Positions 45,901-58,600 of a stretch of 64,000 nucleotides of DNA are shown one piece after another. The position numbers and the translations under genes were made by a program. How positions within the stretch are numbered: the first letter of the stretch is position 1; each line of letters begins with the position of its first letter. The stretch spans positions 7,276,429 to 7,340,428 of the forward strand of contig CM034601.1 in assembly GCA_020091685.1 (NCBI GenBank), in the 5' to 3' direction. The notes beneath the pieces were generated by a model. That model worked only from the letters and a program-made list of their open reading frames with translations. It was not told the origin of the DNA and ran no database searches. This DNA is from Lutjanus erythropterus. Lineage: Eukaryota > Chordata > Actinopteri > Lutjaniformes > Lutjanidae.

Positions 45901-48686
45901 GGTAACTGATATTCAGTCTATCAGCAAACTTTTGAGTCCTCTGCCAGAATCTAAATTCTCAGAGTCTAAACAAATGAGGATATTTCTGTCCCGTTTGTCC
46001 CCCCAGTCAGCTGCTGGTGTTGGAGATCAGCGCCACCCCTCTGCACATCAGCCTCCCTCCCACATCCCCCAGCACACACCTACTGACCGCCTGCGAGGAC
46101 GGCCTGTACTGCTACAACACACAGCTCGGCACCGGTAACGCCACCAAGAGGTAAAAGCATCCAGTGTGTGCATCTGTTTATGTTCCTGTATCCACAAGTG
46201 TCGGTTCACTTTGAAGAGACGTTTTATAAAACGACTTTGGCTGATCCTGACCTCTGCAAGAGATTTGTTCAAATATATCTTTAGTCACTTTAATTAAGTA
46301 GTCCAAGTAAGTCCCTTGCAGACATGCACCACATCATGTAAATTTGACTGTAGTTTTACATGTTGGTCAAACATCTGAATAAACAAAAAATGCACTTTAT
46401 GCAAATGTTACATCAGCAGTTTTATACATTTCTGAACTGAATGACGTCACGATGTGAAAACTACACGTCTGCACATTTTATCCACCTTCTCAAGAGCGCT
46501 GCAGTAATTGTGTCACATAATTATTAGACAGTATTAAATAAAATCGGTTTAATTAATCATCTGTGCACAAGCCTATTAGAATTTGTTCAGCAGATTCTTC
46601 TCCGTGTGTAGAAATTAAATGTTATCACTGAAATAGTCCAAAACTTAAGTTGGTCTGGTCTATGTCAGTATTTTTTTTATGTTATCTATTTTATTTTATT
46701 TTTTTACAGAACATAATGGAGATTGTTTTTAGTTTCCTACTGTTGTTTCATTTTTTATTATTTAATTTTTCAGTTTTCTAGGAAGCATTTTATGTATTTT
46801 TTTAATCTGTTGTCTTAATTCAAGTTGTTCCATTTATATATTCATATAAATGAAGAGAATATCAGCCAATAGCAGATCGATATCAGAATTTTTGTACTAG
46901 TGTATACTATAAACAAGTGTATACTTCTTCCTACTCCTTTTTGAACATGTAGGATTTAATTTTTTTTGCTTGGGTATTTCCCTGTTGAGTTTGTTGTATA
47001 GTTTTATGGTTTGTTGAACTTCATTGATATTCTTGTTTGCTTTTTCTCTCTTTTTTTGTTTTATTTATTTCTCATTATACATGTTTGAGATAAATAATTT
47101 TCATCCATTCATATTTGTGTTGGCATCATCCCCACAAATCCGGTATAATTGGTCGGGCGCTACAGTAAATTAAAAACATGTATTGTGTTGCTTTTTTTCA
47201 GCAGGTCTATGGAAATGGAGATAACGTTCCCCATATATAAGAAGGAAGACAAAGACCATGACTACCACACCATCGACGGCCTGAGTTTTCTTACAGACGA
47301 CATAGTTGGTAAGTAAATCTCCTAACAGTATATATACCACAGTAGCACTGTAGTCTTTGTGAAACTGAGCACTGTTTCAAAGTGACCTATTATCATATAC
47401 AACAATTAATATAGGAATTGGTAAATTATGCTAATGTCCTCAGTAAAATATCCTGTCATTACTTTAAAAGACCACTTGATGGCACTATAATGAAGTTTTC
47501 ATTTTAGTCCCTGTTTAGAAAGGTCACGACTCCCAAAGTTTGTCTGTACATTAGTGTATCTAATGATGTATTTTATGTCTAAAAACAGTCATAAAACAAC
47601 TTAAAGCCTCCTGAGGGGCTTAAATTTCTGTCTTGTTGCCTGTGGTGATGTTTGCACACATGTAGTTTTGGAAGTTAAGGTTTTATCAGTCAGATTAATG
47701 ACAGATCAGCCAGCTGTTTTTTCTTAATTTCAGTGACAAATTGACATAAAATCAAATTCAAAATACTTGAACATTAAGGTCTCCCCCCAGCTCTCCCTTC
47801 TGTCTGCACGTCCTCAATTTTGCACTTTCATTATACTCTTCTAGCCTCCAAGAACTACCTGCACGGTTGTATTTACTTGTGGAGTTGGAGCAGGACCAAA
47901 GCTCAGCGGCCCGACAAGAAGAGCAGGGAGGTGCGTGCTGAGGTTCTGGCTGAGCTGCAGTGGGCCAACACGGAGATCCCCTACCTGGCTCTCAACACCT
48001 GTCCTGGTGAGTACCAGTCACCAAAACTAGTCGAGACTAATTTCCCAGTCCACTGTCCTCTCTGTTGTTCTACACCCCAGTATACTATAATTCCTGAGCT
48101 TTGCGTTTGAAAAAAGCCAGTCTGAGCTCAGGTTGATGTTAAAATATGTTTGTGTTTTTCCGTTCTTCTCTCTTTAGGTCAGGCCTACATAGTGTGCGGT
48201 GATGACAAAGGCAGATTATGGACATATCATGTCACCAACCTGCAGAAAAACAGTTTCCAGAGTGGAAAACCCATCCAGCCCACTGAGGTATCCTTTCTCA
48301 TGACAATAAGAATAAATGAAAATAGAGTGAGGAGATTTCGGAAACATCACATGATGGTATCTAGTCAGTATAAATTAATAAAAGGAAGGAAATAAGACAA
48401 CATCACATAATGTCAGTATAAATAAATACAAATAAAATAAATTATAACCCAATAACTGTTGGTGCAGTGAGTTACGATGAACTTCACCAAGTTGCTCACC
48501 TCTCACCCACCACCGTGTTCTTTGTTCCGGCAGGTGTTGGAGTGGCCGTCCCCGGTGAGAAAGGGCCTCGGCCAGGTGGAGGGCCCCTCCATCAACAGCG
48601 TAGCGATGGACCCGGAGCTCCGGTTCCTGGTGGCCCTTAGCGACAAGAACATGGTGATCGTGTGGAAGAGAGAGGAGTCCTCCTGA
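39963..48686 (+). CDS. lrwd1: Leucine-rich repeat and WD repeat-containing protein 1 (ORCA), complete
   Basis: Fifteen coding exons join in frame: 39963-40042, 40317-40551, 41367-41486, 41679-41825, 41920-42012, 42128-42508, 43607-43724, 43911-44017, 44826-45036, 45624-45696, 46007-46150, 47202 (or 47205)-47308, 47845-48006, 48178-48287 and 48534-48686. The product is 745-746 residues, against 647 in human. Residues about 24-105 hold four leucine-rich repeats (LERWDLSGNRLQ, LRYLDLSDNQME). Residues about 130-220 are a conserved helical segment. Residues 226-352 are a basic, Ser/Pro/Lys-rich linker that is longer than in human. Residues about 355 to the end form the WD40 domain (LQCHSKQDSS, WACAF, YDKKIVMWDIG, CGDDKGRLW). 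The known role is stabilising the origin recognition complex on chromatin and binding repressive histone marks in heterochromatin. Every exon phase agrees. Confidence 0.96.
44308..44610 (+). repeat. GCTGCAACTAAC-family repeat in an lrwd1 intron
   Basis: It begins AGGGCTGCAGCTAACAAAAA and includes AATGTCAGAAAATGGTGAAA; it runs to TAATTAATTTAATAGTTGAC. It lies in the intron between the exons ending 44017 and starting 44826. Confidence 0.75.
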
Positions 48687-49586
48687 ACAACACGGGCTGT
48701 GTGACTGTAACTCACGATAGGAAGTCCTATAGAGCTCTGAGACAAGGTTTTTTTGTACTGAGGGAAAGAAAAACAGATGAGAGTTTACCAAATGTTGGTA
48801 TTTGTGAGGTAAGAAATCTGATGGAAGATGACCTCTATTCAAATATCCATACAAGTTGTCTCTTGTAACACCCGTATGCAAATAGAGGCAGGCTGCAGTG
48901 ACCCTGTCTTGGATACAGATGTTTTTTTTTTTATTCTTTTCTTCATAATTTATTTGAAGAAAATGACTTTTATGTTGATGCTGCAGTCTGATCTGTCAGA
49001 GCAAGAAAGAGCCAGACAAATTCAGGCAATACAGTAATAAGTATTTTTCATTTTTTTATATGAAAGTGTATGTCCTAAAATTTAATTTCTAACTTTTATT
49101 AGCAGAATTTTATACTTTTATACCTAAAGTTGCTGCTGTTGTGAAGAATATCTCGGTTGAGGAAAGAAACGAACTGATTGTCGCTATGTGACACGTAATG
49201 CTTTGTTTTTGTATGTAGTTCTGTATCTTAAGAGATACAACACATAAAAATGTTCAGTCCAACCATAAAACATGGAGTCAATCTCACATTATTCAATATA
49301 ATGGCACACTGGGAGTCGATCATGAAAAAACAATTATGTAAGTATTTTAAACAGACCATAATGACTGTATTTAAATCCACATAATTACAGTAATGCTGTA
49401 ATTGACCTCAAGTATTTCATTTAAGATCTTGTTTTCATCTCTTTAGTCTGTGGTTTTATTTGAGTCATAATTACAGTTTGATGTCATGCGATTTTAGTTG
49501 TGTGCTTTCATATTAAATTAAATCTAGTCAGCTGTAGAAAAAAAGCTGCCGGTGAATATCTTAAGTTGTTCAGAACCTCAACTGCA

Positions 49587-49606
49587 AATAAATTGGTCAA
49601 AATAAA
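49587..49606 (+). terminator. lrwd1: lrwd1 polyadenylation signals
   Basis: Two AATAAA hexamers (49587-49592 and 49601-49606) lie about 900 bases past the lrwd1 stop codon, the best-placed pair downstream. The 3' untranslated region is then about 0.9 kb. Confidence 0.5.
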
Positions 49607-49609
49607 GCG

Positions 49610-52455
49610 GTAACACACAAAGGAAAAAAAGCAGGTTTAATGCAGATTTAATTAGTACAACATATTTTAACTAAAGGGAATATTCTGCATTTTTCATGTG
49701 GATGTCCAGTCCCTGTAGATGGTAAATATAGACTACTGAAGCACTGTGCTGCTATAAGAAAAAGAAGCTGACTCAGAGTTTCTACGTGGAAAAAGTACAA
49801 TTGAGCAATACATGGATAAAGTGAAGTTTCTGTTTGTAAACTCGACTTCATGAGGAAGCAGTTGTCTGATGTCACCCAATGGCTGCACCCGTGCAGACAC
49901 ACATTGTAAATGATAAACCATCAACCTAAAGTTAACATAAAGTATATTATTTAATTAAGATAATGCGTAGTAAAACCAGTTCTGCATGATATCAAATGAT
50001 GTTGCCGATGTTTCATTTAAACATGCATAGAAGCTGGAATGCTGAGTTTAATTGTGTGGAGATTTGCCACAGAAGTTGCTCATTGTCAGCCATATTTTTT
50101 TTTTAAACTTACTTTTGGCACTGTGCACTCAGAACAAAGGGAGGTGGCATGAACTCTGCTTGGAGAGCTGTGCAGCAGCGCCGACATGTACCAGAAAGCA
50201 TTGCATGTAAGCTTCTAATGCCAACGCCCACGGATGAGAGCAGGGGATCCTGCTGATTTGCTCCTGTGTCATGCCCCCACCCCTTTTTGGGTGAAAACAA
50301 CCACTCTAGTTTGGCTTTATGTATCGTTAAGACACTTTATTTTGCTCTTTTGGTCCTGCTGAACCAAACTCCATTCTAAAAGCAGGTGTTTTTTTGGCAG
50401 GGCCATATTTTTCAACAGTTAAAACTTCATTTCCAACCATCACTAAGACTTTCTCTGACTTACTTAAATCTACAAGGACAATCAGCACACGTCATTTACT
50501 CAGTAACACCATTAACCAACCTGTAATGACGTGTTTGCCACTGACACACATACTCGCTGGCTGCTTTTAACAGTGCTTGTTTTCACCCAAAGGGAGGGAG
50601 GGGGGGCGTGGTTGTTCTCAGCATTTAGCCATTACTTTGTTAGACAAAAACATAGCATTAGTTGACAAAAACTCTCCCCCTGTCTCCCAGAGGCAGGGAG
50701 TGGAAATCCAAGCTGGAATAGCCTGTAGTCCTTTCTTAACATCAATGACATCATTGGATGCAACATCTGTTTTTGCACCAAGAAAACTCTGCTGTCTCTG
50801 CAAATACAGCTGTGCCGAGGACTTTGTCGCTTCAATTCAATCAACATCTACATCAAAAGTGCCATATTGTCCCTTGTAAGTCAGAGGCCCTATAAATAAG
50901 GACTGTTTTGTACAACTCGTGCATGAACTGTATTCTTATTGATTTTCAAACTGACATATTTACACTGAATAATTGTATGAGTGAACCTTGTGAGCTGTTT
51001 TAAAGCCAGTCGTTGGACCTTAATGTTTAATGCAACTTAACAATGTTCTGATGACATTAGGAAACGTAAACGCTCCTCACTAAAAAGTCAGTACTGCTGT
51101 GAGGAGTGAAGAGGCAGAATAGAAACGCAGCCCGGCGACACACTGCTGGGAGAATAATTGCAGAACAGTGTGTTCTTCCAAATGCAGTAAATGCACTGTG
51201 GCTGTGTTTCCGTGTGCAAACCACCATGTGTTTACGTGTTGCGAAGTTGCACAAATATAATGACTTTAATAAAACAGATAACTGCATTTTAACTGACTTC
51301 TTTCTTGTGTGTATGCAGCTGTAGGATGAAACGACTGACTAGAATACAGGTACCAATAACTTATTTTATTTAAAATGTCACTTGTGTTGTTGATAAACTT
51401 GTCATTTATTTTAAATTTGCTATGTAACAAATTCCCTGGCCAATCAAACCATAACTATCTTAACCACCAGGTCACCTTGGCTGTTGTTAGACTTAAATTA
51501 CCTCCACACCTTATTATTATCCCTCTGGAAGCTGCTCAGAACTCATTGTATCCAAAATTACATTTGCTGAAAAAAAAAAAATGTTTGTGTATGAGCCTTT
51601 CCAGGACTGTCACATGAGTCACATGAAGTCCCAACTCTTCATACTCCTTCAGACACACACAAAGTTAAGCCAGCTGTTTAGCTCCCAAGCCGTTATTCAA
51701 GTAATGCAGTTTGGCTCCTAGCTCAAACTATAATTTGCATCCTTCATCCCTTTCCCCTTCTTGATTCATACTTTAAACCAGAAACTCAATTCTAACTTCA
51801 TAATGTTCCACATCTTTGACCTGTTGAGTTTTATTCAACTTTTAAATCCCCTTCATACTTTCTTGACCCTTTCACACTTTTCCAACTCTTCATACAAATT
51901 AAAGCCAATGATTTAGTTTAGCATCAGCTTCTCAAAAAAAGTTACTGCAGGCTATAGCTAACAGATCAATTCCTGGTCATATTCTGAGTCCTGATCAGGG
52001 CAAGGTTTTAAATTAGGAGCCGATCATGAGCCTGAAAGTTTGGGCCACACCTGAGCATTTAGAAATAATACCTTTTGTTTCTTTCATTCATTGTGTAGCA
52101 CACTGGTCATGACTTTTTACAGGATAAATACTTGAACTGCCATATGTTCTTACCCGTTTCTATATGAGATGAGTGATGACAATAAATAGAACCAATAGGA
52201 CCAGATAAAGTCTAAGTTGCAATACTTATTTGTTTTTGTGTGGGAGGAAAATTAGAGGGATTGGGCCTGAAGGAAAACATACATGACATACGTGCATGTG
52301 TGACTGAAAACAATCTGCATTTTGAAAGATGTTGACACCGTCCCACAAAATACCCGGAATTGCTGTTTACCAACTGGTCCTCCTGGCCCTTGCAGAGCAG
52401 TACAGTAGTGTAGAGAAGGGGGGGTTGTTGATGCGGTGTCGCTCCGCCTCTGACT
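49610..52455. other. Intergenic spacer between lrwd1 and bckdk
   Basis: No coding region is supported. At 50283-50300 and 50575-50592, TTTGGGTGAAAACAA and TTGTTTTCACCCAAA form a short inverted repeat about 280 bases apart, possibly the ends of a miniature element. The remainder shows no recognisable feature. Confidence 0.45.
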
Positions 52456-52461
52456 GACTGA

Positions 52462-52516
52462 TTGGTTTAGCCGTCATGTCGTCGCCCAGACTCTCTTTCC
52501 CACTGGCCAATGCGCA
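52462..52516. promoter_or_regulatory. bckdk: bckdk proximal promoter: two CCAAT boxes and an NRF1-like half site
   Basis: ATTGG at about 52461-52465 (CCAAT on the minus strand) and CCAAT at 52507-52511 are followed by TGCGCA (52511-52516), a half of the NRF1 motif. No TATA box is seen. This layout suits a housekeeping mitochondrial gene. The site is about 150-200 bases upstream of the start codon. Confidence 0.4.
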
Positions 52517-52665
52517 CAAAGCCCTTTCTGTACCCTCTCTACTGTATTCAGATACGTGCCTTTGTGCACCATTACGCGACCCCAATGGCCTCGTAGCAAC
52601 ACCAGAATTCAGGGTTCGTACGGGAACAGGGCAGTCCTGTTCACACACACACAGCTCGTGTCCAA

Positions 52666-55600
52666 ATGCGTCCAGGACTGGCGGCTAGAGCGGTGGAGAT
52701 GCTGAGCGGGGCGACCTGCGGGGCCAGGCCGAGGCTCGGCAGCCTCTTGCTGGCTCCCCTCACCAAAACAGTGCCACCGATATCAAGCACGGGGAGCCAC
52801 AGATTTAGGTCCACGTCCTCGGTGCAGGGGTTTTCAGAGCTGGCCAGAGAGCGGTCGAAGACTGTCACGTCGTTTTACAACCAGTCCGCCATTGACGTGT
52901 CTGCGGAAAAGGTAAGAACGTGACTTCTATCTCATGCACTCCTCTGAGACGGTGCTACAACTACTCCAGCAACGAGGGCGTAAGCTAGTTGTAGCTGGAC
53001 AGTAAATGCTAGCTGTTAGCAGGTGTCGTATCTAGAAGGGAACGCCAGACCCAAGAAAAAATCTCGCGAGAGTGACAATTTTAACTCAAACCGTGATCTC
53101 TCTGTAATCCTAACCAAATGTTTTTTTATCCCTTAACCTGACCAAATCTTAACCACAACGTCGTCACATTGTATAACGTAATAAGTATAAACAAGAAACA
53201 AACAAGGCGTACAAATCTCGCGAGAGTTTTGCAAATCAAGGGTTCCCTTGTAGAAACGGCCGACAGCACCACTTTTGCTGCGTTCAAGAACACTGAAGAA
53301 GCAGTAAATATGTTTTTTTACCTCTTGGACAGCCGTTAACAGCAAGCTTTCAAAGCTAGCCAGCAAGCTTAAATATGTTCCTTTTTCGGGATGAACCTCG
53401 ATTTCTCTCTCCAACTTGGAGAAAACTCACTAAGAGGGAAATGCCCATAGTTAATGTATAAAATACGAAAATAGAAGATATAACGTAACGCTGTATTAAA
53501 ATAAAACACAAGTAGTTACATGTGGGTTTGATTTTAATGACATTAACGTGTTTACGATGCCGACTGTATGTATTGTTTTAGTGCATATTTTCAACAAACC
53601 AATGTCACCATGACCGTTACGTTAGCATTAACCGCTATTTGACCGATTTGTTCGGAGGAATTGAATGCAGCGTTGCGGTTTCGCGTGAGAACATTATGTT
53701 TTGACCGCTGACATCCGTTAATTTCGAACAAATTAACACAACAATAATGCAGATCCTACCAGCTTAATCATTTGTTGTCTCCAGTGTGACCGTTCAATCA
53801 AAGCTGTCCAGACAAAGCTGCCATTTGGACTAAAATTATGTCTAACTAAACGTTTTCTGTACGAAGGTTTGGGAATAACAAGAGAGTTGATGGTGTTGAG
53901 TTTCAGAGATGGAGTTGCCCAATAAGTCAGTTTACGATCTGGCTGCTTTTCCAGCCTCTTTAATATCTCGCATATTGTGAATTAATTGAAAAAACACGTA
54001 GTCTTAAGTGCAGTATTGTTTCCTGACATCTTTATCAAACTCAAAGTCAGTTCTTGCCGTGGTAACGTAACCTATAATTGTATCTGTCATGCAAGTGTAA
54101 AGCAAATGCACCAGCATTTGTTTTGTATAAAATGAAATATGTTGTCAAACATGGACAGCTTTTTCCCAATAATTATAAACTAGAAGCCAACAACACTCCC
54201 TTCTCCCTCAGAGTTTTTTTTAGTCTTGTCTTCTTTTCCTGGCAAGAACACTGATGTTACATAGATCTGTCATCTGCTTACCAAATGTCTGTTGGACATA
54301 TTGGCCTGCTTTTTTTTTTTTACACAAAAAAAAAATAAGCGACACTAGTATTTCTTAATAATAAAATGAGGAAGGAATTTGCAGCTGCATGTTCAAATAT
54401 GAGATAATGCACCACCCTACTTCAACATTGTCAGCTACTGGAAAAAGTGATGAGTATTAAACAAAAACTTAATGTGCCAGGAAAGTAGTAAACCTGTCAC
54501 ACTGATCAACAAAGAGTCACTGCGGAGTGTCATTACTAATATTAAGTGCATGTACCCACTTATCTTCAAGCCCACAAATGTGGCTGATTGTAGTCAGCTT
54601 AAGTTTTTGCCTTGTGACTTGATCACACATTAACCCACTGTAATGGTCCCCAACCTTGAGGTTACATGGTAATGATTAAGTGGATAAAAAGGCAAAAAAT
54701 AATATTGTGTTGGATGGTCATGGAGAATGAATCCTGATATTTTTGGGTAACTTCTCATCTTTTCCCTAGAGTCACATTCAGGTCAAATTTTCCATGTGTA
54801 CATTTCAGAAATGCAAATTTTCTGTGCACTTGAGCAAAGCCTTTCACGGTGTCATAGTCAGGTTAATGAAACTACAGTTATATCAACAGCTGTTTGACTG
54901 AGGTGTGTCAGCTGGACCCTGTTTACATCTGGTATTAAGAAGAGATGCAGTCACAATGCAATTACAGATTGCATGAGTTTACACCTTTTATTAACATGGT
55001 TTTGTCCTGATCCATATGAGATATCAACACACAGACTGCATGTTACTGCAAGATGTAAACAATCCTAACTTAGCTTACCTAAATAATAGGGCTAGGTATT
55101 GTTTAAAAAATTACAATACCAGTACCAAAACCAAAAACAATACTTATAAAATGTACTACACTTATTAATTACTTTTTAAATGTAGTCAGTAACCTAATTA
55201 ACCGTTTTTGTTAGCAGTTGGTCTGTGTAGCTAAAGTTAGCGTTTGGTCTTTAGCAGTTGGTCTGTGTAACTAAAGTTAGCGTTTGGTCTTTAGCAGTTG
55301 GTCTGTGTAGCTAACATTAGCAGGTGGCCTGTGTCACTAAATTTAGCAGTTGGTCTATGTAGCTAGCGTTAGCAGTTAGCTTTACCTGTAGATGTTTCTT
55401 TAAATTAGATTTTGAGATAAAATAATGGCAAATTTTCCCCCTAATCAAAGAACTTTTGCAAGGGATAAAGAAATGGCAGGTATAGAATAGGTATCGTTTG
55501 ACTGGAGAAGTTTCATTACTATTTTCAATTGATGCCTTAAAGGTATTGAGTATTGATAAGCAGCCCAACTGAATAAGACCTGACGTTATGACCTGCAGCT

Positions 55601-58600
55601 ATAATTTGAAGGCTTCCTTCAGTGCAGGTTTAATCATTGTCAACGGCTACATTCTTAACACCTGGCACAGTTTACTTCTGAATCGTTCTAACGCACAGAC
55701 TTGATCTTAAATTGCGCAGAACAGACGAAGAACTATTTGAGAACTTTGTGTCATTCATCAATTCAGTGGTACTTCTGGTTTGTTCTTAGGTAAGAACAAA
55801 ATTTAAGAGTGCCCTCGACCACATGTAAGCCAGTATGCACAAAAGAGAACTTGTCCTTTGTGATGTGAAAATAATTATATGGAAAACATAATTTACTGTA
55901 TGAAAATACAGAAGAAAAATGTTACACAACTATTTATTAATTTAAATGTTTACACTTAACGATGACTGGGTTAGTGAGACAGACTCTATAAAATCTGCCA
56001 GTCGGTTTCCTGGTCTTCCACAGAGAGAGTTTGGTGATAGGTCAGATATTTCCTGGTATTTCTCAGATGCACCATGCACTCTGCAAACTTCTCCAATTAA
56101 CACCAAAGTACGTCCAGTTTCTATACCATGCTCAGCGGACCAGATAAATCCGCTTTACTGAGGTACACATCAGGGTGTCTGCTGCCCTTGTATGGATTTA
56201 TTGTGGTGTTTCTATATGCTAATTGCAAACTCCCTGGCACCCACATCCAATTTGAGATCAAATTTGGTCAGATACTCAGATGGGTGAGAGCAGACGTGAC
56301 TGTCAGCTCGTGTTTCATGAATCCCACATAGGATTTTCATATTTTCCTCGTACTGGTTGGTTTAAGAAGAAATATAAGAGAAAAATAAACACATTCATAC
56401 ACGACGCCCTGATTATCCTTCAGGTGTAACACTTTTTGATGAGTCGGTGAGGTAGTCATTTCCCTGTAATACGGTCATTACACAGTGATTCATTACCTAC
56501 TGCCTGGTCATGTATTACAGGTTAATTTCCCACAATACACGGGGCTCAACAATAAGGACTGCCCACTTGCCCGTGCCAAGTAAAATGCCACATCAGGCAA
56601 ATAAATCTGGCAACTCACTCACAGTGTTTTTTCTTGCAAGTATGGCATAAAATGCTGTTTTTTAGCCTCTCAAATATGGTATAATATTTATTATTATATT
56701 AAAGTGAATGTCTCTGGGTTTGGATTTTGGACTGACTAGACATTTAAAGACAGATTTTGTAAATCGTATTTTTGAAAGAAAAAGATGACAAAGTTTTGTG
56801 GTATTTATGGTCATAAATATCCATCACATGGCAGATCAACATGTTGTATAATGAAGCTGGAAACGGCCTCAGGCACCACTCTAGACAGACCAAGATAACC
56901 AGGTGAATAAAACAGAGTGGTGTGCTGGAGAACAGTTATGTCACCTTCTCACTGACGTGTACTTGTGTGTGTTAATGTCTCCTCAGGCTTCAGTGCGACT
57001 GACCTTAGCGACCCTGTTGTATTCTGGGAAGTCTCCGGACGGACACCACATCTTGGTAAATATTTCGGCTGCACGGATAGAGCCGCCAAGTCGATGTTTA
57101 ACGAGAAACTCTTTGATCTCTGTCACTTTCCACTTACTTGTTTCCCGCCTTTTGTCTGTGTGTGTGTTCTCAGAGCAGTGCCAAGTACCTACACAAGGAA
57201 CTGCCTGTGCGAATCGCCCATCGCATCAAGGGTTTCCGTAGTTTGCCCTTCATTATTGGTTGCAACCCCACCATTCTGCAAGTGGTAAGAACAACACAAA
57301 CCTCAAGACACACACATTACTGTCTCCAGCAGGGCTTCTCAAACTTTTCTGGCATGCTCTTCTTCCTCCCAACCCCACAATTATTCTCTCTCTTATAGCT
57401 GAAAAACAAGATTTTTAGCCCAGGACATCTCTGCAGCACTACAGTACCTCATCATAATGCTGTTTTTCTCATACATTTTTCCTTTTTCAAAAAAGATGAG
57501 ATTTGGTTCTGCGATTTGGATATTGCACTTTGTCATTTTGCGATTTCGATAATAATGCGATTAATTGTGCAGCCCTAGTAGCGACCATAACTAGGGCATC
57601 GTACGCCTGTCAAGCTTTGTATTTCTATACATGTGGAAGTAGTTTTCTTGGTGCTCTAAGAAGAAAAATACTTTGTGTCTCATGAGTCTGGACGCTGGCA
57701 TCTCTTTTGTAGTCTCTCTAAAACGTGAAACACAAGAGCACAGGTGTGGGGAAGGGATTACACCTCAAGGGTGGCTGCACTAATAGAGTCCCCATGCTTC
57801 CTTTTCCCACGTTAATGAGTGCATTCCTGTTGTCTAACATGCACATGTGCCATGATGTTTGCTGAGAGCGAGCTTAGCTTTACATATTTAAGACACTTTT
57901 GCAGGGTTCCTGTTTTGAAATGTGTCAAATGGAGACATTAAAAGGTCAGCTGACTCAAGGAGTTTACGCATTAGCATTAGCTTACATTAGCTATCTGCAC
58001 TTATGCTATCTGCTAGTGAGAGTCTTTATTTTAGCCAACAAAATCCAGTTGTCAGCTAGAAATGAGAAGGTGCTTTTGTTTACTTTTCTGTGGAATCAAA
58101 GACTTCATGTTTCAATAATTTGTCCCAATGTCAATTTTACATCTGCCACTGTTATCAATGTAAGCAGCATGTGTGCAGTGTAAGAATGGAAAGCTTGAAA
58201 GATGTAGCAACAGTAACTAAGGAGGGTGGGACAGTTTGAGAACCGCTGGTCTACAATACATGAAGCTATATATGAAGCAAGGAATCAGCTTCTATAATAA
58301 GAAGGTGACAACTGGGCCACCGCACAGGAGTGTTGAACTTTGAATGAATGGAGGGACACACTCTCTTTAGGAGTTTCACATAGCTGGCGCCTCCATTGTT
58401 CCCAGTGGGGAGAGGCAGGTGTGGCATCAGGAGGTAGAGCAGGTTGCCCACTAATCGTAAGGCTGACAGGTCAATCTCCTGATCCAAGTGTCAGAGTGTA
58501 ACCTGGAAACCAGACTTAACTGTGAGCTCATGTTTCATTGGCTCTGGTAGATACGTCTGTCCACCTCCCTGTGAAACGTTAGATATTCTGCTGTTCTGTG

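Noticed and set aside
48375..48881. A 168-residue open frame on the minus strand
   Set aside because: It overlaps the last lrwd1 coding exon in antisense; the plus-strand frame there is clearly the conserved WD40 end.
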